From the NCBI GenBank assembly GCA_003342895.1, contig PTFA01000111.1, positions 1,214,199 through 1,278,198 of the forward strand: DNA of 64,000 nucleotides, read 5' to 3'. This DNA is from Casuarius casuarius (lineage: Eukaryota; Chordata; Aves; Casuariiformes; Casuariidae). Made by a program: the position numbers and the translations under genes. Every line of letters starts with the position of its first letter. Position 1 is the stretch's first letter. Positions 12,160 to 25,562 of this stretch are shown here, piece by piece. Below the pieces are notes generated by a model. The model worked only from the letters and a program-made list of their open reading frames with translations, was not told where the DNA came from and ran no database searches.

Positions 12160-15100
12160 TTGAATATTTTTAACATTTTAAGTAATTTTTTATGTTAAAA
12201 TCTAAACAAGTTGAAGGCTAACACATGGGGAAACTGTTTTTTTTTCTTTTGCTGCTGTAGATTTGTAAATGCCAATTATTAAGATGAGAGATACTTATGA
12301 TCTATCCTTTAAGTAAGATTTCGTTAGAAAAATGTAAAAGAAAACCACTTGGTGCTTTGTAGCAAGGGTAGTTGAAATCTCCAGGACAATGCTTGGCAGT
12401 GCAGGACAACCTTTTCCATTTAAGCTGTCTTAGTGACAAGTACAAACTCTCATAAGTACTGTTGTTACATGCATACACTATAAATTGCTACTACGCAAGT
12501 GTTGTTATGACTGCACAACCCAAACAAAATCTATTGTGTATTCAAGATTTTTAAGCTTCCAGAAAGCTAGTTTTTTAATCGCAACCTTTCATTTTTTAAT
12601 GTCTGCTTTCTTTTCNTTTTTTTTTTCTTTTTAGTCCATTCCAAAATATGTTGTTTAGTTTTGGATAATACTGGAGAAATAGTGAAAGAAACAGCAAAAG
12701 GTTGAGTTAAAATACAGGAATTGAGGAATATGAGTTATATAAATTTTGTACAGAATGCTTACATTCCAAAGAGAATTCCTGTCAATAAAAGGAAAAAATC
12801 ATCTGAAAAGATCTCTCATTCTCTTGCCTCATGTGTACTGCAAGTTTCTGTCAGACAGGCTTCAGATCTCATTTGCTCTAACTTCAGTGCCCTTGCTTAA
12901 ATTGTTGCTAACCGACTCTTATCATGATGGCCCCATTTAGATATTTTTGTTCGTTTAGATTTGTCAATATTATTATCTTTGTTTGCTTTGTTTTTGTTTT
13001 CTCTTTCTTTATAATGGCTTCATAGTGCTAAAAATCACTGGCAGTGAGTCAGTTCAATGCATCCATATCTGNTTCTCAGGAAAGAAGGCAGTGCTTTTTA
13101 GTGCTATAAAGGGAATGCTGGTCAAAACAGGCAACACAGTAGGAGATCCTACATTAAAAGAAATGATGGTATGAGAGGAATAAGAGACTGGGAAATGGAT
13201 TTACGTTCATGACAGAAGAGTCGGAAAGCTTATCTGGCTTTCCTTAGGGCAATATATCTCACTGTGATGCCCAACAGTTGAGTGCTCTGGTAAAATCAAG
13301 AAGCCTTCCCACAGGTAAGTAGGGTTGAACATTCTTTGAAGAAAGTCTACAAAGAATCAAGAAAGCATGCTCCATTCCTTAGCTTTATTTTTATTTTTTT
13401 AAACATGCAATATAATCAGGAACTATCCCGAAAGATAAGCATGTTTCATTTCTTTTGCCTCTATTATTTCCCTCTTCCTCTGATTCCTTGAGTCTCTGTG
13501 TTAAAATGAAATATGTGAGCCTGAGGTTTTTAGTCCCAAACTAGTCATTCCATCATGAATATTACCCTCACTCTAATCCTCCGCCATCTATTCTCTTTGT
13601 ATCAGAGTTTCACAAATCTCACTTTAAAATCTTGTCTCACATGAAGAAAAAACCCAAGTTATGGAACCTTCATAGAAGGAAACACCATGGGAAAATCTAG
13701 AAATGCTTCCTATGGTGGTGTTATTACTAAACATACCAAAAAACTCCACTTTGGGGCAAAAAAGAAAAGTTCCTAGAACTCCCCCAGTAAAGGCTAGAAA
13801 AAGTGGGTGTCCCCTCTATTCCTGCTGTCTTCTGTTCCATAAGCAATACTGCATTCTTAATGACAGTTCCTCTGTACCTCAGATTTTAACCTCCATATCC
13901 AGAAGGAAAGTGAAAAATGTCAGTGTTAATGTTCTAGGCTGATGACAATGTTCTGGAGACTAACTTTACCTGTTGTATATGACCCTTTGTATTCAACCGT
14001 CTTCTTGAATCCATATGCTCATTTCAGCTGTTAAGCTTCTCTATTGTTCTCTATCCTTTAAGCCAGAAAGCTGAAAGGTGGAATCACCTTCTCTGATTTT
14101 CTTGTTTGACTCTTGATGGTTAAATATGTCCCTTCACAGTATTTCCGTCCGCAGATCCAGCGAGACCTATCTTCATTACTACTAAAATAGATCCAGCTTC
14201 AAGAAAGCAGGATTTGGGTTTAATCTCTTCTATTTTCTGGAAAAGGAGGCCACTGAATAGAAACTGTATTTATATAAGGAAAAAAATTCATGTTTTGCAT
14301 TGCATACCAGGTTCTAATAGCACCTAAGACCATAAAAGCCTCAAATGGGAAACAAGAACATGCAGAGCTCATGGAGAGAGCTACAACGGCCAAATAGAAA
14401 GACAATGGTATATAATGAGTATATCAACGAGTGAATTTATAGTGTGAAACTGAAATCTTCCATTTCTATTATTCTCATGAATATANAAGTATTAATCAAG
14501 TGTTTGATAGCTTCAGGCACAACCACTGTGTTAATGTTCTGTCTTAGACCTAAAAACTCTGTTGATATCACACAAACCGCAGTTCTGGGCATGTTTATCT
14601 GAACTAGAATTAACTTCAAAAGTAAAGGATGATTGATTAAATAGCACGGAGGCATAATAGCTTAAAGTACACTTGTCATATTCAATGCAAATTCTGGAAA
14701 CAACAAATAGATACTTGTCAAAACTTGTCATTTGTATGCTGTTGCATGATGATAAAATGTACGGTGTTTTAGGTGTTTCTTGTCAACAGGATGTAATTAA
14801 CTGTGGCTACATTTAGGTAGTGTTTTTGCTGAGAAGATCAACAGCTCCGATTCTCTCTGCAGGGAGTGTGTTTGCTTAGAAAGGGTCTTAGCTTTTCTGA
14901 AACTCTGTCATCTGGTTCTCTCCAGGGGTTTCAAAGCAATCATCCCCTCTTCCAAGGAACTGGTAACAAAACCAAAACATAACATACCAAAAATTTACAC
15001 CTGCACAAACTCACTGAAACAAATTTGGGTTTTTCATCTTGTAAAAATTTCAGTCTTAAAAACAGTTATTCCCAGGCTTTGTTTATAAACTGAAACTCTC

Positions 15101-18100
15101 TGGTTTATTCTGCAGTAGAATGAGTAATCTCAGATTGGTATGGAAATATATGATGCTTGGGTGAAATTTGATTGATCTGCAGCAAATTTATTTTCTTTGT
15201 TCTGTCTCTACTGATAACATACCTAGTGAATAACAAAATTCCTCATGTGCCTCCTACACAGATGACCCTTACCAATTGATCATTAAGAAATCTGTCAAAT
15301 AAAAGCGAAGGCCAGGTGTGAAGTTTAGCTGTTTTTTAATGATAAAGCAAAGCTCGATGAGTGTAACACTGCTTCAGACACCGCATCTCAGTCTCTGCTT
15401 TAAGGTTTCTCTTTATTCTTGAGGTCAAGGAGCCACATTTTATGAAGTACTCAATTCTTAACAGAAAAAGTGTGTCTCAAAGTGAAATTAGTCTGCATCA
15501 GAGCTACACTAAATTTTATTCATATGAAATACTCTCTTTCTATTGCAGATTTTCCATCAGTGTATGAGAACTTCCCTTGAGAAAAGTGTAAAGAAGTTCA
15601 GTATTTAGAGAGGCTAACTTTTGGTANGGAAGGTTTGGTTTCCTTTGCTCCCTTGATTGTTGTGGAGCACAACAGGTTTCTGTAGAAAGTAATCTAGAAC
15701 ATGCATTTAATGTGGGTAATCTGAATTGCCCTTTCCAAAGCTAATCTCTCTATGTTAGCTCTAAAGCAGAAATATTTTAAGCTATAAGTAGCCCTTTTGA
15801 ATACGTCCCTAACTCCCCTCAATCATTTTGCTATATCAACTTGAGTAAAAGATCAAATATTGTTTNATATTTTTAGATAAAGAATTTTAATCTTTTTATT
15901 ATTAATTATGACCAAAACTTTTGTGAAATGCATTTAGATTCCATATTCCCCATTGACTAGCTTGTAAAAAGTGGATAAATGTATTTTATGAAACTATTCT
16001 GCACATTAATTTCTTCACATACTACTTTCCAGATATTTATAGTTTTCTGTTGTTATTATTACTATTATTACATTCATTATTACCATTATATTTCAACCTA
16101 GGAGTTGAAAACACCTTTTTCAGTACTTAGAAAAGACTTTACCTTGGCTACCTTCCTAAGAGACTCTTTAAATATAACAATCTTTTCTCCCCAAGCAATT
16201 TCAAAAGAACAGACTTTAATTTAACCACAAGAGAAGAAGGCACATGCAACAGGTTTTTGGAGAACTTTTTCAGATTCTGACAAGATTAGAATGGTTTCCC
16301 AGAAGTAATGTTATTTTTTAACAGAGAATGTGGTCAACTGCGATTTGCAAGCCACAATCAGTCACAGCAACATGGACTTAAGAGAATACAGTTTTCACCG
16401 AAAGATATCAAGAATAGCTACTGATGTCTCCAAATTTTATATTTTCATTGTAGTTTATCTGAATGCTAAAGAGGTAACAATGAGTTTGATTAGTTTCCAT
16501 TATTCTGCTGTTGTTAATTTTTTGAAGAAATTGCATTCTTAAGGTTATATTAATGTCATTTAATACAACTTTTTTAAAGAGCTATATTCATATTAAGAAA
16601 CAGGAAAATACTTTTTATTCAGTACTTTTGCATTTTCAACTAAAAACATTAAAAAATGCCTTTTTAAAATGCATTTATTTCTTTGTTTTCCCACTTTAGC
16701 ATGGCAGGCAAAAAAAGGAATGGCAGGACTAAATTATGCCATCTTTCCACTGGCATCTCATGCATCAGTGTATCATAATTCAAAGTTTCTACCCTCTCCC
16801 ACCTCATCATACTAACCTGCTTATATAAGCTCTAAAACATAAAGGAAGACACAAAAGAGAATTGTAAGACATTGGTAACAGAAGGCCAGACCAGATGGCC
16901 TCAATATGCCAGTGTTGCTCACAATTNGGTATTGCAAGGCCATCAGTTTTCATCTAAAAACTGTTACTCTGATCATCNTCTTTAAAATACTGAGCTCCTT
17001 TGATCTTGGATTGATAGTTTAATACTTTGAAAATTGTTTTTGTGGATTGACCTGATTTTTCTAGTTAAGTCTGTTATTATGAAAATATGAATGCTGCTTG
17101 CTTTTGTTGTGTCAGAACAAAAGANTGACTCATCAAAGCAATATATTGTTACAGTAGAAATTCCTAGGCATCATGATGTTATTTAAATATATTGTATATT
17201 AGCTAAACTGAGTTCTAGAGCACTTCTCTTATTCCATTTATAACTGATTATAATATCACTTTTCATATTGACAGGACTCATGCCTCTTTTTCTATAGATC
17301 CCAATGCAGAACATTTATTAAGAGTAGGTTTAGTTGCAGTGCTGAGGAACCACGGATGAGAAAGCATGAAAGAAGGACATTATGTTATGACATTATCTTT
17401 TCTTGTGGCTGGAAGAATGCTCTTTAGTGAGCATTGCTAATAAAAAGGAGAAACTTTCAGAGTATTTCATTTCCCAGCAACCTGGAAGTCTGTCTTCTGG
17501 TATACATTTGCTCTCTCCAGTGTTCATACATGCAACCCTCAATCCTCCCACCTCCCCCCAAAAAAAAAAAGAAATTTAAACTCTAGTGGTGATAAGCAGA
17601 GTTTTATAACCAGTAATCTTCCCTTGAGTGTATTAGTAAATCCCCTAAAATGCTATTATGATGAATAATAAAACATCTAATATTCTTAAGCATTTTCTAG
17701 AGGGTCACCCATTCTATTTTATGCAATAAAATAGAGCATCACTGATAGTTTATAGGATAATAGAAAAACTATATTGAGTTGAAAATAGTTTTGCAGATGC
17801 TCTCACACTATTTTGTAGATTACTGCTTATAGTGCAAGTTCTAGTTTGGTCTCAACTATCTTAAACTATCTTCAGAAATTAACTCCTCATCATTAAGCAG
17901 TAACAATATAAAAAACATTTGAAAGACTCCCTTAATAGAAGAATTAAATAGATGGAGACCTGCAAGAATTTCGTCACAATTTCATTTTTGCTAACACATT
18001 TGCAGATAAAGTGTTAACCGTGTTTTTTTCTAAAGCACCCATTCTCTACATTTACTTTGAAATAAGTTTAAAGCTGTCATGAGTATGAAAGAAAGAAATG

Positions 18101-18640
18101 AAAATAATGTTCTGTTTTCAAGCTTGATAGACAGAAACAGATACTGTAAGCTGAGTACTATACTGTGGCTTAGACGTGATCCCTCCTTTTTAAATTTTCC
18201 ATCTGTAACGCTTTGTGACATTTTTCAAAGAGAAGTAGTCCTGCCACAACTGTGCTCATTTCCTGTCAAGCACCTGCAAATCACAAATGAACACAAAAGA
18301 CAGCAATCCACCCGGAGGAGTTCTTCACCTTGAAATAGACTTTTCCTAGTGTCATATCACTGGAAGATCACAATTTCTGGTGTTTGCTGGGAACTGAACC
18401 AAAGCCCCTGATCACAGAAACAAATCAGATGTATGCCTATGAACAAAGCAAACTGACAACATTTGGGCTGTGGGGGAGTATAGAGAATTTATTTATTTAT
18501 TTTCCCAAAGTGGGTAGTCCACTAACCTGAAAAAGGCACGCAAGGTCTTAACGTGGCCAGTGCTAGATCCAGTTGTGACAGACAGAAAAGTAATTGCCGT
18601 AGCTGCACCCCTCGGGTTGGAGATCAACACTTTCTTGGAT
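12160..18640. other. AT-rich intergenic or intronic DNA, no gene seen
   Basis: No coding or RNA gene recognised. The frames of 60-84 codons carry no known motif. The stretch 16,880-16,925 (GGCCAGACCAGATGGCCTC) faintly recalls the 3' region of CR1 (GGACTAGATGACCTC), but is too short to call. ATT-rich microrepeats lie near 16,050-16,090. Confidence 0.6.
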
Positions 18641-18645
18641 CTTCC

Positions 18646-18757
18646 AACAGGGCTGCTAATGCAATTGCTCCTGAATCCATTTCAGTCAAAATCAGCCAGG
18701 GTAGCTACTGTCTAAGTTATTTAAGCTAGACCATTTCATTTTGTCTGAAATGGGCTA
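18646..18757 (+). repeat. Diverged repeat segment, copy 1 of 2
   Basis: Matches 19,422-19,530 in the same orientation. Shared blocks are CAGGGCT.CT.ATGCAATT.CTCCTGAAT, ATTTCAGTCAAAATCA.CCAG, TAGCTA and TTATTTAA, then CATTTCATTTTTGTC with small differences, at roughly three quarters identity by eye. The two copies start about 776 bp apart. This is either an old local duplication or two insertions of one unnamed repeat. No further copy was noticed in the window. Confidence 0.75.
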
Positions 18758-19214
18758 GAGGACAATTGCATACACAGCTCTTGTACATGGGCAGTAACTT
18801 CTTCATGTAGAAAAGCTAGAACTGGAGAAGAATTTGAGTGCATGACTTGAGTTTCATTCGTGAAAAAAACTAACAAGAGAGTGTGTTCTGCATCTCCGTA
18901 GTCATCCATTACTTGGTAGGATGGGGGATTAAGCGGAAAGGAAAGGAGAGTAAAAGCTCTACAGATTTGAATAAAAATATGCATGGATATGTGAAATTGA
19001 TTGGACATTACATATTCAGTTCATTTGCCAATGAATGTGTCACAATTGTTCAAATAGGTTATCAATATGTGCTTGTGTTTATTAAACTAACCACTTTCAT
19101 GCTTAATATGATCTATATGTGTGTCACATGCAAATTAAGTGGATAACTACCTAAACAGAAATGCATATTAGTAACAAATAAATAAAAAGGCAGGCACCAA
19201 GGGATAAAACATTT

Positions 19215-19218
<4 letters not shown>

Positions 19219-19251
<33 letters not shown>
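19219..19251. repeat. T33 homopolymer next to assembly gap
   Basis: Thirty-three consecutive T, then TACCGAGATCTTTT, then 29 unknown bases. It is by far the longest homopolymer in the window. The adjacent gap suggests that sequencing or assembly failed here. No LINE or SINE body is visible next to it, so it is not a clear poly-A tail. Confidence 0.95.
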
Positions 19252-19254
<3 letters not shown>

Positions 19255-19264
19255 GAGATCTTTT

Positions 19265-19293
19265 NNNNNNNNNNNNNNNNNNNNNNNNNNNNN
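19265..19293. other. Assembly gap of 29 N
   Basis: The only multi-base run of N. All other N in the window are single bases. Its stated length may not be the true length. Confidence 0.98.
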
Positions 19294-19421
19294 AGCTTCA
19301 GCTTTTAAGCTCCTCTTTTTGTGATTACAAATCTAGAAAGTACTGAACAGTGGTTTTAAAGTTGTGACTGAAGAATACACCAATGTACACATTCTGGAGA
19401 ATGAGAGCTCTCTTAAGATCA

Positions 19422-19530
19422 GAGCAGGGCTACTCATGCAATTTCTCCTGAATTGATTTCAGTCAAAATCAACCAGACTAGCTAAATTATTTAAACTTAC
19501 CTATTTCATTTTTGTCCATTAGCCCATTCA
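19422..19530 (+). repeat. Diverged repeat segment, copy 2 of 2
   Basis: Homologous to 18,646-18,757, same orientation. See copy 1 for the shared blocks. It lies just downstream of the T33 run and the gap. Confidence 0.75.
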
Positions 19531-19539
19531 TACTATAGT

Positions 19540-21590
19540 ACCTGATAAAAAGATGCTGTGGCTCATTCAACAGTTGTAGTAACAGTTGTTTCCATCATAA
19601 ATCTTGCTTCCATGGGGCTCTTCATGTGGTTGCTGTGAATGATGTCATACGGGTCTCATAGCGTGCTGTGCACATATACATTCTATAGCAGGAAGCACAC
19701 CAAGCACTAAGCACCTGTAAATTCCTAGAACTGGATTGAGCGGAAGAGTCCAGTTGGATGTGCAGGATAATATGCTGTTGTGGCTATTACTGGACTCTTT
19801 CTAACAATATTTACCCTTTTCTACTAGCCAGCTAGTAATGTTTAGGAGNGGTCTTGCTTTTTGGCAAGGTTCAGACACATTTCCTTCTACTCACATGGTT
19901 ATTGTTCTTGTTCTCTTAACTTTATGGAACCATCTTCTGACTGACTGACACACTAGTTAACAGAGAAGTCTCTAGTGACTAACTCCTTTCCAGCTAGCTC
20001 AGCTGGAGTACTCAGTCATGAATCAGTCAGATCATTAGTTTGTCTTCTTACAGTTTTCCTTTCTTCCTAAATTTCAAGGGAAGATAGAATGTTGTTTAAA
20101 ACATCTGTCATCTCATTGCCTTTCTCCTTGCTCATATGCAGTTCTTTCCTTATTATTTTCCTAAGACCCATTCATACATTAGGTCAATTAGTCTCCTTTT
20201 TTTTTCCTTGCGATAAAATATATCATGTAATTTAAAAAATCATAAAAGTACTTATTTTCTTCTGCAGTGCAGTTAGGTTGAATGTATAATATAGCAAATA
20301 ATACTTAAGATACTGATAAACTCTAACTTAGATAATAAAGCAAACTAAAATCTCTATAAAGATTGAAAACAATTATCTACTTTTTGCACTTATTTATTAG
20401 TTGAAAGATATTTATTTATGTTGTTCTTCAGATTTTCTTTCAGTGTTACAGTGTCATAGTTATATTTAAGTTTTACCTGCCTTCTGTGGAAAGAATTATC
20501 TGAGTTAGTCCTCCACATCAAAAGAAAACACAAGTGGAATTCAATGGAGAATAAGAAACTTCACTAGACTCAGTCTCCTTTCTTTTATATTTAAATATGC
20601 TGTATAACTTGTTAGCAATGGTTTCCATCAAAACTAAAAAAGACTTTTATCCATTGCAATAAACAAGGTGATATTTTCAGATTGCTGTTAGGAAGTCTGG
20701 ATTGCAAAGAATAGACAGGTGGAGGGCAATCGCTAGGAAAGCTACATTGAGAGATCTGGAAAAAACTCCATGATTACCATATTTTCAAAGAGATACACTT
20801 GGTTGATCCTCTGCAGGTTTTCCAGTTTATCTAATGAGCTTAGAAATTTATTGATAGGAGAATAATGGCACGCAAAACCTTGTGATAACAGCAGGTTTCA
20901 AGGGAAGCACTGCAAAATAGAAACAAGGATTATGAATTTTAGATGTGGGCCAGTTTAGCACACTAATTTGCCAACATACTAATTTAACTGCTCACAAGGA
21001 ACTGTCTCTCTGAAAAGAGCATGACAAACAATTCCAAATAATTTCTATTCAAAGTTCTTCACTGGCAGGATTCCACTGTACAGATTATGAGAAGTGATTA
21101 GAGTTGCAGAGAGAGTTGCAAAAATCTTGCTTCTTCCTGTGTAGAATGCTTGGCAAGGAACTCAAAATGATAAAAAAGTAAGGATGAAGTAAATCACAGA
21201 AGAAACAGGAAATGAGAATGAAAGCCATGAATGAGGAAAAAAGGCAGCAAAAATAAAATTGGCAGAAGGCAATAGAGTTGAAGAGAGATTGAGGAGAGCA
21301 TTTCACAAGGAGAATGATTATTGCTGATGATGGATAAAACCAAGGGAAAATATGAGCTTGAACTTTCACCTTACAATCCACGTTTCTAGGTCTGGCAGCA
21401 AGAAGANGACTAGCAGCAAAACTGGTTAAAATCCATAGTCCCACTGACATCAATAGATTCCATATTTCAGCTTCAGTATAGCATCAGCATTACAAGTGTA
21501 CTGCACTGGAGATATCACAGGAAACTAAATTATATTGTCATTTTAATAAACCTGCCCAGCTCTAATATGAAATTAACTAGTTTTCATGTT
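19540..21590. other. AT-rich intergenic or intronic DNA, no gene seen
   Basis: No gene recognised. The 122-codon minus-strand frame at 21,085-21,453 is rich in Phe, Ser, Cys and Ile because the minus strand is T-rich. It has no domain that I recognise and holds one ambiguous codon. The sequence near 21,430-21,460 (CCCACTGACATCAATAGA) resembles an old amniote repeat motif. Confidence 0.6.
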
Positions 21591-21599
21591 TTATTCCCC

Positions 21600-22210
21600 T
21601 GCCCCACCTTCATTTCCATGGGAAAGCTAACTTGATTCTCTGAATGTTGAAAATCTTCTTATGTCTAGTCTAAATGTATTAATGGATAATTTATGCCTAC
21701 TTGATTGAGTGTCAAAATCATCTTGTAGATCAAATAGATTTTTTTTTCCTTCTGTGATATTTATTCCAAGTATCACTTTTATTTATAGTGAGCAGTCATT
21801 TTCATTTTGCTAGATTGAAGAAGCCAAGGTTTTAAAATTTCCTCTCAGAAAGAAGGCTGTCAATGCTCTTGATCGCACTAGTACCCTTTCTCTGCACTTG
21901 TTCCAGTATGAATTAATCTTCTTTTATCAGAAGCAATCAAAACTGTGCATAGTATTCCAGATGAGGTCTCACTAAGTCCTTTTGAAATAATATTAANATT
22001 TTTCCATCTCTACTGGAAATACTTTACAGTTTGGATATCTGATATTGTCATTTGTCTTATTTAATAATCACATCAAATTGTCATCTTCTCAAAGGACAGA
22101 CACGGGACTTTCTGCAGCTTATCTCTGTGAAGGTCTAAGAAGCTCTCATCCTTAATCCCTTGAGTTTTGAGTTACCAAATGACATCCTGTTTCTATCATT
22201 CCAGTTATCA
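21600..22210 (-). mobile_element. Ancient CR1/L3-like LINE relic, minus strand
   Basis: Read on the plus strand, the block follows the layout of an antisense CR1/L3 3' half. A TCTAGTCTAAATGTA segment is followed by CCCTTTCTCTGCACTTGTTCCAG, then AAAACTGTGCATAGTATTCCAGATGAGGTCTCACTAAG. In better preserved CR1 copies this last part is the 'inexact' version of CCAGAACTGCACACAGTATTCCAGGTGTGGTCTCAC, coding in antisense for the end of the reverse transcriptase ORF. All frames are destroyed. Divergence is much greater than in the element at 39 kb, so this insertion is far older. The borders are uncertain by about 100 bp. The family call rests on order of motifs, not on an alignment. Confidence 0.6.
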
Positions 22211-22219
22211 GGGCCAATC

Positions 22220-25200
22220 AACTTTTCTGCATAATATACTGTACTTCAATGTACTGTTTTACTTTGTGTTATTCTATTAACTTTAATAAAAGGATAACAG
22301 CAAGGGAAAACTTAGCAAACTAAGTAAGCTTGATATAAAGTCTTAATAAATATGGAATCCACAATCTTACTCTTGCACAGATTTTTTTTTTTGACATGAG
22401 CAAAGCCTACAGAGTATGAATTTATATATTCATGATGAAGAATAATGTCAAGAAGTATTACAAAGGAGGTTTCAAGAATCTGCTTTTCTAAAATAATAAA
22501 GAATGGGATATACACTGTTTGTGTTGTTAAAAAATACATACATATTTTATATTCATACCTCCATTATCATACATACATGAAGCAATACTGTGTATTTTGT
22601 GTATATGTCTATGTATACAGCTTTTTGTACTTCTTTGCTGTACATCTTTAACCATTTTTTCATTTTACATTAAAAATACATTCACAAAAACAGAAAACAA
22701 AGAAATCTCTATTATATACCTTCTCTCTAAAAATGGATTCAAAACAGAAATGTAGGATCGTGAAAAATGCAATAGCATTTAATAGCACAGAATACAAGGT
22801 ATTAATGACAAGAATTTTTTATATAAGCTTGGAGTTTAGTGGTGGAAAACAACAAAGAGAGAGAGAAAAACCTCCTTAGCTTTCATTTGCCCTCTTCATT
22901 CCCAGAGAGACTAGTATTTATAAAACACCGGGGCACGGGTATTGTTGTCCTACTAATCAGTCCTACTGCAGACAAATATGCAGTGATTTTATGTTCTCAT
23001 GCCTGAAAGTTTCCTTTTAATCTTTACCACCTATTGGTCTAAGGCCTCAGACCTGGTGTTTAATTTTAAAGCACGATATTGAGCCATTAGGTTTAACCAT
23101 ATAACTTGGTATCTTATTTTACAGTATTAACCCAAATACCAATCAGCTGGGAAGTGAACTGTTTTAGAACCATGTGCTAGTTCTTCCTGGCTATGACACT
23201 GGACCAGTTTCCGGTATTGCTGTGACCTTGTTAACTACTTGCAGTGTAAGCATTATTTGCTGCATTCAGTGAAAATAATAGTCCCAAGAACTGGAAGGTT
23301 TCCAAAACAGTATGTTGGAAAGGATATAACTTTTTTTATGGTTTTATCCGGAAGAACAGAGAGGCAATCTGCATTCCCACTGTAGCTGTGCTGTAAATAG
23401 GCCACAAAGCCAGCTGAGATTGTGTTATTTCTGCCTCATCAGTTAGCACCTTTGGATGAGAAGGCAGATATGATTTATAGTGGAACAGAGGCTGACAGAA
23501 CCCAGCTGGAAACATTTATACTACAGGAGCTGAAATGAAAAAAACTAGGTTATTGTTGAAATGCAAAATGTAATCTAGGTCATATAAATGGAGATAAGCA
23601 ATTCATTCTCATAAAACTGCCAGACAAGGGCCCTAAAATAACAATGTCTTTACCTTCTGTCTTTCATTAGAGATGCTAGTAATACATTTTTACTGTAAGG
23701 GTATTCTCCCTTCCTCCTGCTATCATCAGACTAAATTCCTCTGCAAACAAAAATCTATTCCTGCTTGAAGGTGGTTTGATGACCTATGATAAATAAGTTA
23801 GCAGTTCTATCTCAGGTAAGGGTGGACAGGTGTCTGCACACATAACCTTCACAGTTGGCATTTATTGTCAAGCTTGTTGGCTAGATCAGCAAACGTGGCA
23901 TTTATATAGAGCCAAAGTATAGACCCTGAAAAAAGGAAGGCTAACATTTAGTACACAACTTATTTCTATAGAAACAATAGTATTTTGATTTAATGTTAGA
24001 AATAATATCTACAAAACGTCTTGCCATTTTTCACAGAGGTATTAAAAATTGTAGTAATGATTGTGGTAGTTATGGATTTAAGTACAATTTCCTGTAAATA
24101 ATAATTTCTAGGCTCTTCTTTTGTGTTATTCAATTTCTTTTTGGAGATAAAAATAAACCACAAACTTTTGGCTGAATAAGTAAAATGTTTAATTAAGTAT
24201 TAGAGTTGGAATTTATGCACTGACAATGAATTGCCCACACTTCATGCCTGAATTTACTATTTGCACAATTATGAACTTATATGTTGGTTCTGACACCTTC
24301 TGCTTGGGTTGACCACTCGCCCGTGAATGCCCTGGGTATACAAAAGCTGTGATATGCTAACTTGAGTCTCCCTGGCAAGACTGTATGAAGCTTCTCACCT
24401 CCTTCATTCTGGTATAAAATTGACAGACTGGAGAAGAGCAGATGCTGGCGTCACTGATGCAATGTCCTGTTTAAAACCAAATCTCAAAGCCAAGATACCA
24501 GATCAAACAATAAACTATTAAATCAAGCACAAACAACAGAGGTATATTTTGATGATAATAAAATAATATTCCTGTATGTGGCAATATGGGATACCAGAGA
24601 GATTAATTCTGTTTACCTTATACCGAAGTAAAGTGCCAGTGAGATGAGTGTTTATTAATGCAAACTTGTATATACAATCTAAAAACAGCTCTACCTATGC
24701 TAGCTGCGATGGTTACTTCCATGGGCTGTTACACAATTTTATGTATGATCAAGTCACATAACTTGTATACAATGAATGGAAAATATAAATGTAGCAGATT
24801 TTTGTTTTTCCTTACCATTCTTCGAGATACATAGCTTTCCCCAACATGACATTAATTTTTTCTTCCATTTCCTTTCAGACGTATAGTTTTCTCCAACACA
24901 GGGTTTCTGTTTTTCTCGATGTTCTTCACGATATACCTTTATGATAGCATAGCTACTAGCTTTATTAGCACAATNAAGCCATGTTTTGTCCTTGCCCTCC
25001 TTGCCTTTGTCATTGCTTTTGTTATGTTCTAGAGCTGGTGTCTCTCCAGGCTGCATTCCAAACTGATCAGTAAGTGGCCATCTGTGTTTGTAGTCCTGGG
25101 GCTCCTGAAGTCATCTTGGATCTGTGCTTCCTTGGTCTTCGCTATCATCCTGTGACTCTCCCCTCTACATAAACCATCACTATAGGGTCATAGCACAGCA

Positions 25201-25555
25201 ATGATTGATTAGAAGAATGTATAAAGTATATATGTATATAATACTTCTTCAAATACTTGTTATCAATTACAGTAGTGTTAACAGCAGTTATCAGACTTAC
25301 TTGTTTACATAAATTTGTTTGATTCTCTTCAGCTTACAACAGTGGTCTCAGCTGCATATGCTCATTTTAGCTAAGAAATGGTACTATTGCTTGCATTTCT
25401 TGCCAAAAATATTAATTCTCATCTTAATTTTTCTCTTTTCTTTCTTTTATCTTGATCGGGTTAGCATATACTACTGCTAAATTGTAGTGCTAAGTTTCAG
25501 GCTGGAGGTAATTCCAGTGTCTTACGCCTCCCAGTTTTGACTCATTCTTTCTTAT
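22220..25555. other. AT-rich intergenic or intronic DNA, no gene seen
   Basis: No gene recognised. The minus-strand 100-codon frame at 24,754-25,056 is Lys-rich and without known motif. A CATACATA-type patch lies at about 22,535-22,580. Other than this I see no repeat structure. Confidence 0.6.
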
Positions 25556-25562
25556 TGCTCTC

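Noticed and set aside
16880..16925. CR1 3' end fragment (GGCCAGACCAGATGGCCTC)
   Set aside because: Only about 20 bases match the pattern. No 3' octamers and no body.
19219..19251. Poly-A tail of a minus-strand retrotransposed element
   Set aside because: No LINE, SINE or processed pseudogene body is recognisable on either side, and CR1 does not use poly-A tails. The gap prevents a full check.
21085..21453. 122-codon minus-strand frame as a gene
   Set aside because: T-rich chance frame with an ambiguous codon and no motif.
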